A program made the translations under genes and the position numbers. 64,000 bases of DNA from Chryseobacterium camelliae (lineage in GTDB: Bacteria; Bacteroidota; Bacteroidia; Flavobacteriales; Weeksellaceae). Shown piece by piece: positions 41,028-49,082 of the stretch. Under the pieces are notes generated by a model. The model was not told where the DNA came from. It searched no databases and saw only the letters and a list, made by a program, of their open reading frames with translations. Location of the stretch: positions 3,224,001 through 3,288,000 of the forward strand of contig NZ_CP022986.1 of the NCBI RefSeq assembly GCF_002770595.1. The letters are read 5' to 3'. Within the stretch, counting starts at the first letter, position 1, and each line of letters opens with the position of its first letter.

Positions 41028-42764
41028 TTATGGTTGTTTTGATGTTGTAAATGTTGTCTTACTGAATGACGATGTCGATTGAACGGGCTGTAGGTCTATT
41101 CCCATACCTGCTTTAAGGCGGTCATTCACAAGCACCGGCAACCTGCCCGATATTTTAGTCATTCCCTGAATAGCTTTTGCAGCAGCAGTCATAGAGTCAT
41201 CATTGTTTTCATAAGAGACCAGTACGGTAGAGATTTTTGACAGGTCAATATCTTTCAGTGCGTACGGACTTCCGAAGATATTCAGTATTACCGAATGGTT
41301 TCTGCTGAGCTCTGCTAAAATCCTTTTGGATTCAGCTGATATTTTATAAGGTTTGTAAGCAGTGGAATTATCTTTATGGAAACCTACCAGAACCGTTGAA
41401 TGCGACGGAATGGATTTAATTTCATCTGCTCTTTTAACAATGACGGAAGAACCCATTTCCTGTAGGAAAGTCTGGTAAGGAGCTTCTTCCAGCGGAATAT
41501 AATAAACCTTCTTGTCTGAAAGTGGCAGCAGCTTCTTTTCGTCTTTCAGTAAAGTAATCGCATTAGAATATAGATTCTGTACCAGTACTTTGTGTGAATC
41601 ATTATTCAGGTCATGGTTGATATCTTCAGGCTTCACCGAACTGTACCGGGAAAGGCCCAGGAAATATTTGGTCAGCAGAATTTTCTTGACACTTTCTTCT
41701 ACTCTGGATTGCGGGATTTCCCCATTATCAATCGCTTTCTGAATAAGCTTCTTGCCTTCAGCTACGCCCTGGGAAAAAAGCATGATATCATTACCGGCTC
41801 CAAATGCAAGGGCATCCAGTTCGCCCGGTTTATATTTATTGGCAACAGCACCCATATTCAAAGCATCCGTAATAATAAGGCCTTTATAACCCAGCTGCTG
41901 TTTCAGTATCCCGGTGATAATGCTTTTAGAGACAGAGGCAGGAATTCCTTTTCCGGATTCAAGGCTGGGAACATATAAATGGGCCACCATCACACCGCCG
42001 ATACCTTTGTTCATTAAAGTTTTGAAAGGCGCAAGCTCAACCGTATTCAGCCGCTCCACAGAATGGGAAACAACCGGAAGGTCAAGATGGGAATCTGTAT
42101 TGGTGTCTCCATGCCCGGGGAAATGTTTAATGGCCGCTAAAACCTGGTGGTCCTGCAATCCGCTGGCATAAGGCAATGCTGAATTGATGACATTATTTAC
42201 TTCTGAACCGAAACTTCTGTTACCGATAATCGGGTTGTCAGGATTGGTATTTACATCCACTACAGGAGCGAAATCCCAGTTGATACCCATCCTGCGGCAG
42301 TCTTCAGCGATTTTTGAAGCCATCGTATAAATCAGGGTCTTATCCTGGATCGCCCCTAATGTCATTGCCCATGGAAACTTATGGGCGGCAGCAATCCTCT
42401 GATAAATGCCCCATTCTGCATCCATGCCAATCATAAGTGGGACTCTGGATTTCTGCTGGAATTCGTTCAAGAGGCTAATTTCCCTTGCTGCATCATCCTG
42501 CATTAGGATCAATCCTCCGATTTTATCATTAACCACAATATTCCTGACCTGGTTAATGTGGTTTTCATCTTTATTGGTGTATAAAGCAACAATAAAAAGC
42601 TGTCCAAGCTTTTCATCCTGGGAAAGTGAACGATACGTGGCATCCACCCATTGACGGGCCTGTTCCGTTTCTGCCTTGGTGATATTTTTAGGCGTATACT
42701 GTGAAGATACTTGGATAGTAATCAATGAGAATAAAAAAAGTAAAGTACCTGCAGGATTCTTCAT
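41028..42764 (-). CDS. GH3 beta-N-acetylhexosaminidase (NagZ-like), exported
   Basis: About 578 residues from the ATG at 42764. A longer frame from 42791 would add 9 residues ahead of the signal peptide (KNPAGTLLFLFSLITIQVSS), so I reject it. KHFPGHGDTNTDSH carries the loop His and Asp of the NagZ type, and IITDALNMGAV the nucleophile Asp. Residues about 385-560 form a GH3 C-terminal-like domain. The beta-lactamase part seen in longer relatives is absent. It likely trims GlcNAc from peptidoglycan or glycans in the periplasm. First gene of the bshA operon. Confidence 0.88.
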   Translation of the reverse strand: MKNPAGTLLFLFSLITIQVSSQYTPKNITKAETEQARQWVDATYRSLSQDEKLGQLFIVALYTNKDENHINQVRNIVVNDKIGGLILMQDDAAREISLLNEFQQKSRVPLMIGMDAEWGIYQRIAAAHKFPWAMTLGAIQDKTLIYTMASKIAEDCRRMGINWDFAPVVDVNTNPDNPIIGNRSFGSEVNNVINSALPYASGLQDHQVLAAIKHFPGHGDTNTDSHLDLPVVSHSVERLNTVELAPFKTLMNKGIGGVMVAHLYVPSLESGKGIPASVSKSIITGILKQQLGYKGLIITDALNMGAVANKYKPGELDALAFGAGNDIMLFSQGVAEGKKLIQKAIDNGEIPQSRVEESVKKILLTKYFLGLSRYSSVKPEDINHDLNNDSHKVLVQNLYSNAITLLKDEKKLLPLSDKKVYYIPLEEAPYQTFLQEMGSSVIVKRADEIKSIPSHSTVLVGFHKDNSTAYKPYKISAESKRILAELSRNHSVILNIFGSPYALKDIDLSKISTVLVSYENNDDSMTAAAKAIQGMTKISGRLPVLVNDRLKAGMGIDLQPVQSTSSFSKTTFTTSKQP

Positions 42765-42780
42765 AATGATCGAATAAGAA

Positions 42781-42788
42781 CAAAAATA
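42781..42788 (-). promoter_or_regulatory. Probable -7 element of the GH3-bshA operon
   Basis: Minus strand TATTTTTG, full match to TAnnTTTG, 16 nt before the start. No TTG at the expected spacing. Confidence 0.5.
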
Positions 42789-42877
42789 CAATTAAAAAAT
42801 CAGGTTACCGATGTTTTTAAGTTTTTTGGTATATGTTTTGAATATGCCATATCAATAATAATTAAACTTTTTTTGCA

Positions 42878-43408
42878 ATGAAAAAAATAATCCCTCTATT
42901 CTTACTGTCCTTCATCAGTTTTTTTGTGACAAGCTGTGATAATAATGACAATGATGCCATACCTGTTCAGAATAACACTGCTTTGGCTCAGATGAAAGAC
43001 ATTACCGGAACTTTTTCAAGCTCTGGCGGATATACGATTTCTCAGGGATTGAATATCCTTAATACGGATGTAGTTCTGGTGTACAGAAATATAAACTCTA
43101 ATACCAGCTCTTCTGCAATCTGGCAATTATTACCGAAAACTTTTTTCCTTTCTAACGGAAGGGAGCTTGATTATAATTTTATCTTCAATTCTCAGAATGT
43201 AGATATTTCTACACAGGCTAATTTTGATCAGGCAACAATGACTTCTGCAGAAGCCAACAAATATCTGATCAACCAAAATTTCAGAATTGTTCTTATTCCG
43301 GCTGATCCTGCAGGAAAAGGGGCGAAGGTAGATTACAACGATTACAACAGTGTTATCAAGTTTTATAATATTGATGAGTCTAAAGTAGTTAAAACCAAAG
43401 TTAACTAA
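42878..43408 (+). CDS. Lipoprotein of unknown function
   Basis: A 176-residue protein with a lipoprotein signal (residues 1-20, FFVTSC then DNNDND), so the lipidated Cys is at 20. The acid-rich tail after the Cys fits the lipoprotein export signal known from Bacteroidota, which marks surface location. The rest is a mixed beta domain (GTFSSSGGYTIS, VLVYRNINSN, FRIVLIPADP). No family is recognised. It is divergent from the GH3 operon and ends at a shared terminator. Confidence 0.75.
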   Translation: MKKIIPLFLLSFISFFVTSCDNNDNDAIPVQNNTALAQMKDITGTFSSSGGYTISQGLNILNTDVVLVYRNINSNTSSSAIWQLLPKTFFLSNGRELDYNFIFNSQNVDISTQANFDQATMTSAEANKYLINQNFRIVLIPADPAGKGAKVDYNDYNSVIKFYNIDESKVVKTKVN

Positions 43409-43441
43409 CAACGATATATCTTTTCAGTTTTTTATAATTAA

Positions 43442-43475
43442 AAAGCTCCGGAATTTATTTCGGAGCTTTGCTTTT
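43442..43475. terminator. Bidirectional terminator between the lipoprotein and ribA
   Basis: AAAGCTCCG (43442-43450) pairs with CGGAGCTTT (43461-43469). A-rich and T-rich sequence lies on either side. Confidence 0.85.
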
Positions 43476-43488
43476 ATATATGATTCGA

Positions 43489-44088
43489 TTAGTTATCATT
43501 GTCATCAAGAAGATGGCCGAAATAATCTTTCTTCGTCTTCAGATACCCTTCACTGATCTCATTGGCAGGAATCCTTAACGGGACTCTGGAATGAAGAAGG
43601 ATGTTACTGTCAGTTACATATTTTATCTTTTCTGGATTGTTCGTCAGAAGGTTTACTTCTTTTACGCCAAGGATATTCAGGATCTCTATGGCTACAGCAA
43701 AATTTCTGTCATCCGCAGGAAGTCCCAATTTAAGATTGGCTTCAACGGTATCAAATCCCTGCTCCTGAAGTGAATAAGCCTTCAGCTTGTTGATAATCCC
43801 TATATTTCGTCCTTCCTGACGAAGGTAAATGATTATTCCGCCATGCTCATGGATATACTTCATTGCAGCATCCAACTGCTGACCACATTCACATTTTTTG
43901 GAGTGAAAGACTTCACCGGTAATGCATTCTGAATGAAAGCGTACGTTGACCGGTTGTGTAAAGTCTGTATTTTCTGCAATAATAGCCATATGAGGCATCC
44001 AGTCGTTTTCATTTTCAGAGAAAGCAAGCATGCGGAAATTGCCATATTCGGTAGGAACATTGGCTTCTGCCTGTATTTTAATCATCAT
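43489..44088 (-). CDS. ribA: GTP cyclohydrolase II (RibA)
   Basis: A 199-residue enzyme that opens GTP for riboflavin synthesis. The zinc site is RFHSECITGEVFHSKKCECG (three Cys), the active site IIYLRQEGRNIGI, and LLTNNPEKI is the substrate loop. The single-domain length shows it is not the RibBA fusion. It ends a long minus-strand run of envelope genes, 15 nt after a small lipoprotein gene, before a terminator. A second ATG one codon in is an equal start. Confidence 0.94.
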   Translation of the reverse strand: MMIKIQAEANVPTEYGNFRMLAFSENENDWMPHMAIIAENTDFTQPVNVRFHSECITGEVFHSKKCECGQQLDAAMKYIHEHGGIIIYLRQEGRNIGIINKLKAYSLQEQGFDTVEANLKLGLPADDRNFAVAIEILNILGVKEVNLLTNNPEKIKYVTDSNILLHSRVPLRIPANEISEGYLKTKKDYFGHLLDDNDN

Positions 44089-44103
44089 GAACGGTAATGT
44101 TTT

Positions 44104-44562
44104 TTAATTGGATTTTATAGAATCTTCAATCACGGAAATGTTGGTTTTTAGCCGTACCAGATAACGGTTGAGTACTTCATTATCATCTTCGTTCAGGGTA
44201 TTCCTGAGTCTTTGTACTTTTTTATAAGATTTCTCGAAGTTTTTTACCGCTTTCTTCTTTCCTGAGATATTGTCAGCATCAATGGCAAAAAGATAGTTTT
44301 GAAGACTGTATTTAAGGGCAGTAATCTCATTATCCAGAGCCGTATTCTTAAAAGTAGGAAAAGTGGAGATCATATTAGAAATTTCGGAGGCATTGATGTT
44401 GTCCCGGATATTGATATCAATGCTTTTTTCAAGACCTCGGTCTGAGTCAGATCCTTTGGAGTCACTGTAAAAGCTGTTTGACAACGGTGAAAAATTAAGT
44501 TTTTCCGTTGCGCAGGAAGATGTCAGTGCCGTTAGTATGCCGAAAAAAAATAATTGTCTCAT
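44104..44562 (-). CDS. Small lipoprotein of unknown function
   Basis: A 152-residue protein with signal and lipobox (TALTSSC, Cys at 17). The rest is mostly helical, with a KKAVKNFEKSYKKVQRLRNTL stretch that looks like a coiled coil. Its start overlaps the stop of the DUF4254 gene by 4 nt, so the two are made together. No known family recognised. Confidence 0.72.
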   Translation of the reverse strand: MRQLFFFGILTALTSSCATEKLNFSPLSNSFYSDSKGSDSDRGLEKSIDINIRDNINASEISNMISTFPTFKNTALDNEITALKYSLQNYLFAIDADNISGKKKAVKNFEKSYKKVQRLRNTLNEDDNEVLNRYLVRLKTNISVIEDSIKSN

Positions 44563-45173
44563 TTTTGCTGCCCCTTTTGATACAGGATTGGGTTAAGACT
44601 TTCATCGTTATACATTTTCATTTGTTTGTATACCTTGATCTTAACGTCACCGTTCTCAATATCAGCAAGCAACTGATCTATAGAAGTGCAGAGGTCTTCT
44701 TTCTGAGCCAGCAGAACATCCAGTTTAGCCTGGCATTGTGCTCTGTGCTCATCCGAAGCCGATACTCTGTTAGCTTCTAATGACATATGATAAACCTTTA
44801 ATGCAAGTATCGATAAACGGTCTATAGCCCAGGCTAGGGTTTCCGTATTAAGTTTTGCAGTAGGCTTGGGAACTATATTTTCATACTTTTTCAGGAACCA
44901 GCTGTCTATAAACTCCACAAGGTCAGTTCTGTGCTGATTGGAGGAGTCTATCCTTCTTTTTAACTGAAGGGCTTCAGCCGGATCAATATTTTCATCTCTA
45001 ATTATATCTTCCAAATGCCATTGAACGGTATCAATCCAGTTCTTTGCATACAAAATCCGTTCCAAACTTTCTTTTGGGAATTGATTATTAATTAGAGTGT
45101 TAACGTCGTCATATGCATGGTAATCCTCAATAGAAGTATTGAAGATATTCCAGGCAGTCTCTGTAAAATTCAT
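44559..45173 (-). CDS. DUF4254 family protein
   Basis: A 204-residue all-helical soluble protein. The start NFTETAWNIFNTSIEDYH, the LYAKNWIDTVQWHLEDIIRD stretch and the SSNQHRTDLVE segment match DUF4254, known only from Bacteroidota and relatives. It has no signal peptide. It overlaps the next lipoprotein gene by 4 nt and follows tatA by 12 nt. Function unknown; genomic place suggests an envelope link. Confidence 0.85.
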   Translation of the reverse strand: MNFTETAWNIFNTSIEDYHAYDDVNTLINNQFPKESLERILYAKNWIDTVQWHLEDIIRDENIDPAEALQLKRRIDSSNQHRTDLVEFIDSWFLKKYENIVPKPTAKLNTETLAWAIDRLSILALKVYHMSLEANRVSASDEHRAQCQAKLDVLLAQKEDLCTSIDQLLADIENGDVKIKVYKQMKMYNDESLNPILYQKGQQK

Positions 45174-45185
45174 GAATGAGGAAAC

Positions 45186-45404
45186 TTAGTTGGTAGGAGG
45201 GGTAGAAGAATTATTGCTGGTAGACGAAGGCTTATCAGAAGTTGGTTTATCTTCCTCTTTCACTGCATCTTTAAACTCTTTGATACCGGAACCTACACCT
45301 CTCATCAACTCAGGAATTTTTTTACCTCCGAAAAGTAATACCAGAATTAATACTACGATAAGTATATGCTGCCAGGACAGGGATAGCATTGTTAATGTAT
45401 TCAT
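45186..45404 (-). CDS. tatA: Twin-arginine translocase subunit TatA
   Basis: A 72-residue protein. One membrane helix (residues 13-25), the hinge FGGKKIPELM, then an amphipathic helix (GVGSGIKEFKDAVK) and a Ser/Thr/Pro-rich tail. This is the form of TatA/TatE, which builds the pore for folded protein export. No tatC is in the window. It lies 30 nt after the EnvC-like gene. Confidence 0.9.
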   Translation of the reverse strand: MNTLTMLSLSWQHILIVVLILVLLFGGKKIPELMRGVGSGIKEFKDAVKEEDKPTSDKPSSTSNNSSTPPTN

Positions 45405-45434
45405 CTTAAATTTTTTTACAAAGTTAATCTTTTT

Positions 45435-46994
45435 TTAGTAAGAAACCCAACCTAAAGGATCAACCGGAGTACTTCCGCTCCATACCTGAAAATCAAGCGT
45501 ATAAGATCCGTCAAAATCCTGTCCTACAGTCCCTACAGGTGTCCCTGCAGAAACCTGCTGGCCTTTGGAAACATTTACGCTTCCTAAGTTTGAATATATG
45601 GTAAAATAGGTTCCGTGTTTTACAATGACAGTCTTCGTTCCGTCATTATTGGCGAGTACAGAAGAAACCGATCCCGGGAACACGCACTTGGCCCGTGTAC
45701 CGGCAGGAACGGAAATTTTAATTCCGTTGTTCTCTTCAACGATATTCTTGAATACCGGGTGAGGCTGTCTTCCGAAACGGTGGGTCACCTGCCCTTTATC
45801 AACAGGAAAACCTAACCTTCCCCTGTTCTCCGCAAAATTATTTCCGGCTGCAGTGGAAACCCCGAAGTTCGTCATGGCCTTTGATTCGGCTGCCTTCTTA
45901 TCGTCCTCTTTCCTTTTCTCCAGTGCTGCTTCCGCTGCTCTGGCCGCAGTCAGTTTATCTGCTGCTACCTTTGCCTTTGCTGCTGCTTCATCAGAAGCCT
46001 TTTTAGCTGCTACCTTTCTGGCTTCATCTCTTGTACTGGCTTCAGCCCTCGCAGCCTCCTCAGTTCGTTTCCTTTCCTCTTCAGCTCTTCTTGCCGCAAG
46101 TTCCGAAGCCCTTTTAGCTTCTGCTTCTGCAGCGAGACGTTCCTTTTCAAGAGCTGCAGCCCTCGCTCTGGCCTCAGCCTCTATCCTTGCTTTTTCCCGT
46201 TCTGCGGCAATTTTTGCCAGACGGATTTTTTCAGCCTCGGCTTTTCTTCTTGCTTCTTCTTCAGCTTTGGCTTTCCGGATTTCTTCCGCAATGATCGATC
46301 TGATCTGTCCCTCCAATGCCTTAGACTGAGCCTGTTTTTGCTTAAGCTCGCCCGTCAGTTTGGATTCATTCTTTTTAAATTCCGCCACCAGTTGCTCTTT
46401 TTGAGCTCTTTCAGCATTAATTGTAGTTAAATCCTTTTGCTGGTTGATCAGAAGCATTTCTTTATCTTTTACAGATTTCTGCTTCTGGGCAATGGTATTT
46501 TTGATCTGATTGGCAGCACGCGTGATTTCTGCCGCTTTTTTGTCCTGATAATCGGAATACTGCTTCAGGTACTGAACTCTCCTGATCGCCTCCCCCATAT
46601 TTTTAGCAGAGAGAATAAAGGTTACCTTATTCTGTACCCCTTTATTTTTGTAAGCATTGACAAGCACTTCAGCATAGTTATTCCTCAATACGGAAAGTTC
46701 TTTGTTTTGCCGGTTGATTTCCAGCTGACGCAGATAAATATCATCTTCTATAAACCTCTTTTCTTTCTGCGTATTGCTGTATACTTTTTCTCTCAGTACA
46801 AGTTTTTTATTGACGTTGGTAAGATAAGCGATTGAGAGTTTAGACTCATTTCTGGTCTTCGCCAGATCCGTATTTATTTGTGCAATTTGTTTTTTAAGTT
46901 CGGCATTCTGTTTTTGCAGCTGTTCTTTATCTTTTTGCCCATAATGCAATCCAAACAGCAGAATACCTATTAAAAAGCTAAATTTTTTGATCAT
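45435..46994 (-). CDS. EnvC-like coiled-coil protein with degenerate LytM domain
   Basis: A 519-residue exported protein (signal peptide 1-19). Residues about 22-225 are a coiled coil of EnvC type. Residues about 225-375 are a very long Ala/Glu/Lys/Arg-rich helix. The C-terminal 120 residues are a LytM/M23 domain (FPVDKGQVTHRFG to DPLGWVSY). The zinc ligands are lost: the usual HxGxD reads NNGIK, and the YxHL His is Asn (YSNL). It is therefore probably not an enzyme. It more likely activates an amidase in cell division, as EnvC does in E. coli. Its start overlaps the DUF4292 stop by 4 nt. Confidence 0.88.
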   Translation of the reverse strand: MIKKFSFLIGILLFGLHYGQKDKEQLQKQNAELKKQIAQINTDLAKTRNESKLSIAYLTNVNKKLVLREKVYSNTQKEKRFIEDDIYLRQLEINRQNKELSVLRNNYAEVLVNAYKNKGVQNKVTFILSAKNMGEAIRRVQYLKQYSDYQDKKAAEITRAANQIKNTIAQKQKSVKDKEMLLINQQKDLTTINAERAQKEQLVAEFKKNESKLTGELKQKQAQSKALEGQIRSIIAEEIRKAKAEEEARRKAEAEKIRLAKIAAEREKARIEAEARARAAALEKERLAAEAEAKRASELAARRAEEERKRTEEAARAEASTRDEARKVAAKKASDEAAAKAKVAADKLTAARAAEAALEKRKEDDKKAAESKAMTNFGVSTAAGNNFAENRGRLGFPVDKGQVTHRFGRQPHPVFKNIVEENNGIKISVPAGTRAKCVFPGSVSSVLANNDGTKTVIVKHGTYFTIYSNLGSVNVSKGQQVSAGTPVGTVGQDFDGSYTLDFQVWSGSTPVDPLGWVSY

Positions 46995-47833
46995 TTAATA
47001 TCGATTTTCTTATAATTAGCTGGAACTGAATAAGCTGTTTCCATCTTAGAAAAATCAAATTTCGTATTTTCCAGCATAATCTGACTGGTTTTTGATCCTT
47101 TTATAATTATTTTAACATTTTTTGGCAAACGTAATCCATTATACTCATCCCAATTGCTGTAAGAAATTTGCAGTTCATCCGGCGAAAGGACATCCTTGAG
47201 CTCTACGTTCAATAGGTCATAATTGTTATCGTACTGCATGCTGATCTTGTATTCGCGGTTTTTTTCATGGGTTACGATTTTCTGGTTGGCATTGGAAGCC
47301 ATACGGTAGCCCTGGGCATTTTTGGTCAGGGTAAACTGGGAATCATTGATTTTAACAAAGGTCCTTCCCATCAGGATACGCTGGAGTGCCTGGTAATCTA
47401 TGAAATTTACATTGAGTAAGTTATTCAGGTATTCGAAATCAGAATCAATATACGATTTATTTGTCCTGTCAAGCCCCTTGATACCTTCCGGCGTTGCAAC
47501 CCCACGGGCGACATTAATAAATAATGCCGAAAGGTTCATCCACACCTTCTGATTGTTTTCGATATAAATGGTTGCATCTAGGGTAGGGATAAAGCTTCCG
47601 GTTTCAACATTCACCTTACTGTTGATTTTGACCTGGTCAAATTTAGGCGGAATAAGGACATGTTCAAAAAAAGTAAGTTTATCCCTTACAGGTTGATTGG
47701 CATCCTTAGGATTATCGTTCTGTGTAGATACAGCGATGCTGTCATTGATATTGGTATTTTTCCGGGCAGCATTCCTGGTCTTGCAGGATGATACAGCGAA
47801 TAATACAAGTAACAGGGGGATCCATCTTTTCAT
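46991..47833 (-). CDS. DUF4292 lipoprotein
   Basis: 280 residues from the ATG at 47833. A longer frame from 47929 would add 32 residues ahead of the signal, so I reject it. Lipobox LFAVSSC (Cys at 17). The rest is a beta-rich LolA/LolB-like fold (INSKVNVETGSFIPTLDATIY, VWMNLSALFINVARGVATPEG), the pattern of DUF4292. It is probably periplasmic and held to a membrane. It overlaps the EnvC-like gene. A role in envelope upkeep is inference. Confidence 0.82.
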   Translation of the reverse strand: MKRWIPLLLVLFAVSSCKTRNAARKNTNINDSIAVSTQNDNPKDANQPVRDKLTFFEHVLIPPKFDQVKINSKVNVETGSFIPTLDATIYIENNQKVWMNLSALFINVARGVATPEGIKGLDRTNKSYIDSDFEYLNNLLNVNFIDYQALQRILMGRTFVKINDSQFTLTKNAQGYRMASNANQKIVTHEKNREYKISMQYDNNYDLLNVELKDVLSPDELQISYSNWDEYNGLRLPKNVKIIIKGSKTSQIMLENTKFDFSKMETAYSVPANYKKIDIK

Positions 47834-47877
47834 GTACGGGTCTTTATGAATTAAAGTAAAACTTTGCAATATTAACG

Positions 47878-47909
47878 CCAAACCACACAAAATGTTTTGT
47901 GTGGTTTGG
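47878..47909. repeat. Perfect 32-bp palindrome before the DUF4292 gene
   Basis: CCAAACCACACAAAA (47878-47892), a 2-nt loop, and its exact complement (47895-47909). On the minus strand, the sense of the genes here, it is not followed by a T tract. It may act as an imperfect terminator after the nucleotidyltransferase gene or stabilise the mRNA. Confidence 0.85.
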
Positions 47910-47941
47910 GATGATATATCTTTCAACAATAAATGCTGATG

Positions 47942-48958
47942 TTATTTTGATAAGAAATCCAGAACAGAGTAATCTCCCAATGAGATTTCCCTTGCAACAC
48001 CGAAGTACTGTGCAGAATTTCCGATCATAGAGTTGGAGAGGTTACCATGGTTGATCTGTGTATTTTCCTGGATCAGGGAATTCTCGATATTGGAATTGAT
48101 GATCACTGTATTGTTCCCTAAAGAAACGCCCGGGCCTACCTTTGAATTCGATATTTTTACATTTTCACCGATAAAACAAGGCGGGATGATCAGCGAGTTT
48201 TCAATCTGTGCGGAAGCAGGAGGGACTGCCATTGCCTCTTTTTCATAAGCAAGGATCTTGCTGTTGGTTTCTACGGTTGCGTTCTTATTTCCGCAGTCCA
48301 TCCAGTCATTTACTTTTCCCAGGCTGAATTTGGCTCCTTTAGACCTGAGGTTTTCCAAAGCAGTGGTCAACTGGTATTCACCTCCGTTTTTAATATCATG
48401 CTCCATGATATAGTTGATTTCATTCATCAGCTTCTCGGCACTGTTAAAGTAATAGATCCCGATAATAGCCAGGTCAGAAACATACGTTTGGGGTTTTTCC
48501 ACAAAGTCGGTAATGAATCCGTAGTTGTCCAGCTTCACGACTCCGAATGCAGAAGGGTCTTCCACACTTTTTACCCATATGACGCCATCCGAATTCTTAT
48601 CCAGCTGGAAGTCTGCCCGGAAGAGCGTATCTGCAAAGGCAATAACAACATCGCCGGTCATGGATTTTTCGGCACATTTAATTGCATGTGCAGTTCCCAG
48701 TGGGTCATTCTGGTAATATATACTTCCTTTTGCTCCTAATTTTTCAGCAATCTGAATAAGCGATTTTTCAATCTCCGCCCCGAAATCACCGATAATAAAA
48801 GCCACCTCATCTATCTCCTCGCCTGCAACCTTCGCAATATCTTCTACCAGCCTCTGTACAATGGGCTTTCCTGCAATGGGGATTAATGGTTTCGGCACTG
48901 TTAATGTATGGGGACGCAATCTGGAACCACGTCCTGCCATAGGAACAATAATTTTCAT
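47942..48958 (-). CDS. Sugar-1-phosphate nucleotidyltransferase
   Basis: A 338-residue protein. The N-terminal nucleotidyltransferase starts MKIIVPMAGRGSRLRPHTLTV, with KPLIPIAGKP and the FADTLF metal-binding Asp. The C-terminal 90 residues are hexapeptide repeats of a left-handed beta-helix (IENSLIIPPCFIGENVKISNS). Enzymes of this type make dTDP- or UDP-sugars for polysaccharides. The nucleotide and sugar used cannot be read from sequence. It lies between the flippase and the DUF4292 gene. Confidence 0.88.
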   Translation of the reverse strand: MKIIVPMAGRGSRLRPHTLTVPKPLIPIAGKPIVQRLVEDIAKVAGEEIDEVAFIIGDFGAEIEKSLIQIAEKLGAKGSIYYQNDPLGTAHAIKCAEKSMTGDVVIAFADTLFRADFQLDKNSDGVIWVKSVEDPSAFGVVKLDNYGFITDFVEKPQTYVSDLAIIGIYYFNSAEKLMNEINYIMEHDIKNGGEYQLTTALENLRSKGAKFSLGKVNDWMDCGNKNATVETNSKILAYEKEAMAVPPASAQIENSLIIPPCFIGENVKISNSKVGPGVSLGNNTVIINSNIENSLIQENTQINHGNLSNSMIGNSAQYFGVAREISLGDYSVLDFLSK

Positions 48959-49082
48959 AAATGATACAGTATGTTTTTTTTGTTTAGCTTAGTTTAATTT
49001 GATGTAAAGATAGGAATAATACCCTTCCCCGTGGTATAAGCCGGATATGATATGCAACGTTATGGTAAAACATACTATAATA

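Noticed and set aside
45853-46329. 158-residue Ala/Ser-rich frame opposite the EnvC-like gene
   Set aside because: Comes from the Ala/Glu/Arg-rich repeats of the real gene read on the other strand.
47834-47929. N-terminal extension of the DUF4292 lipoprotein
   Set aside because: The lipoprotein signal begins at 47833; the extension would bury it and includes the 32-bp palindrome.
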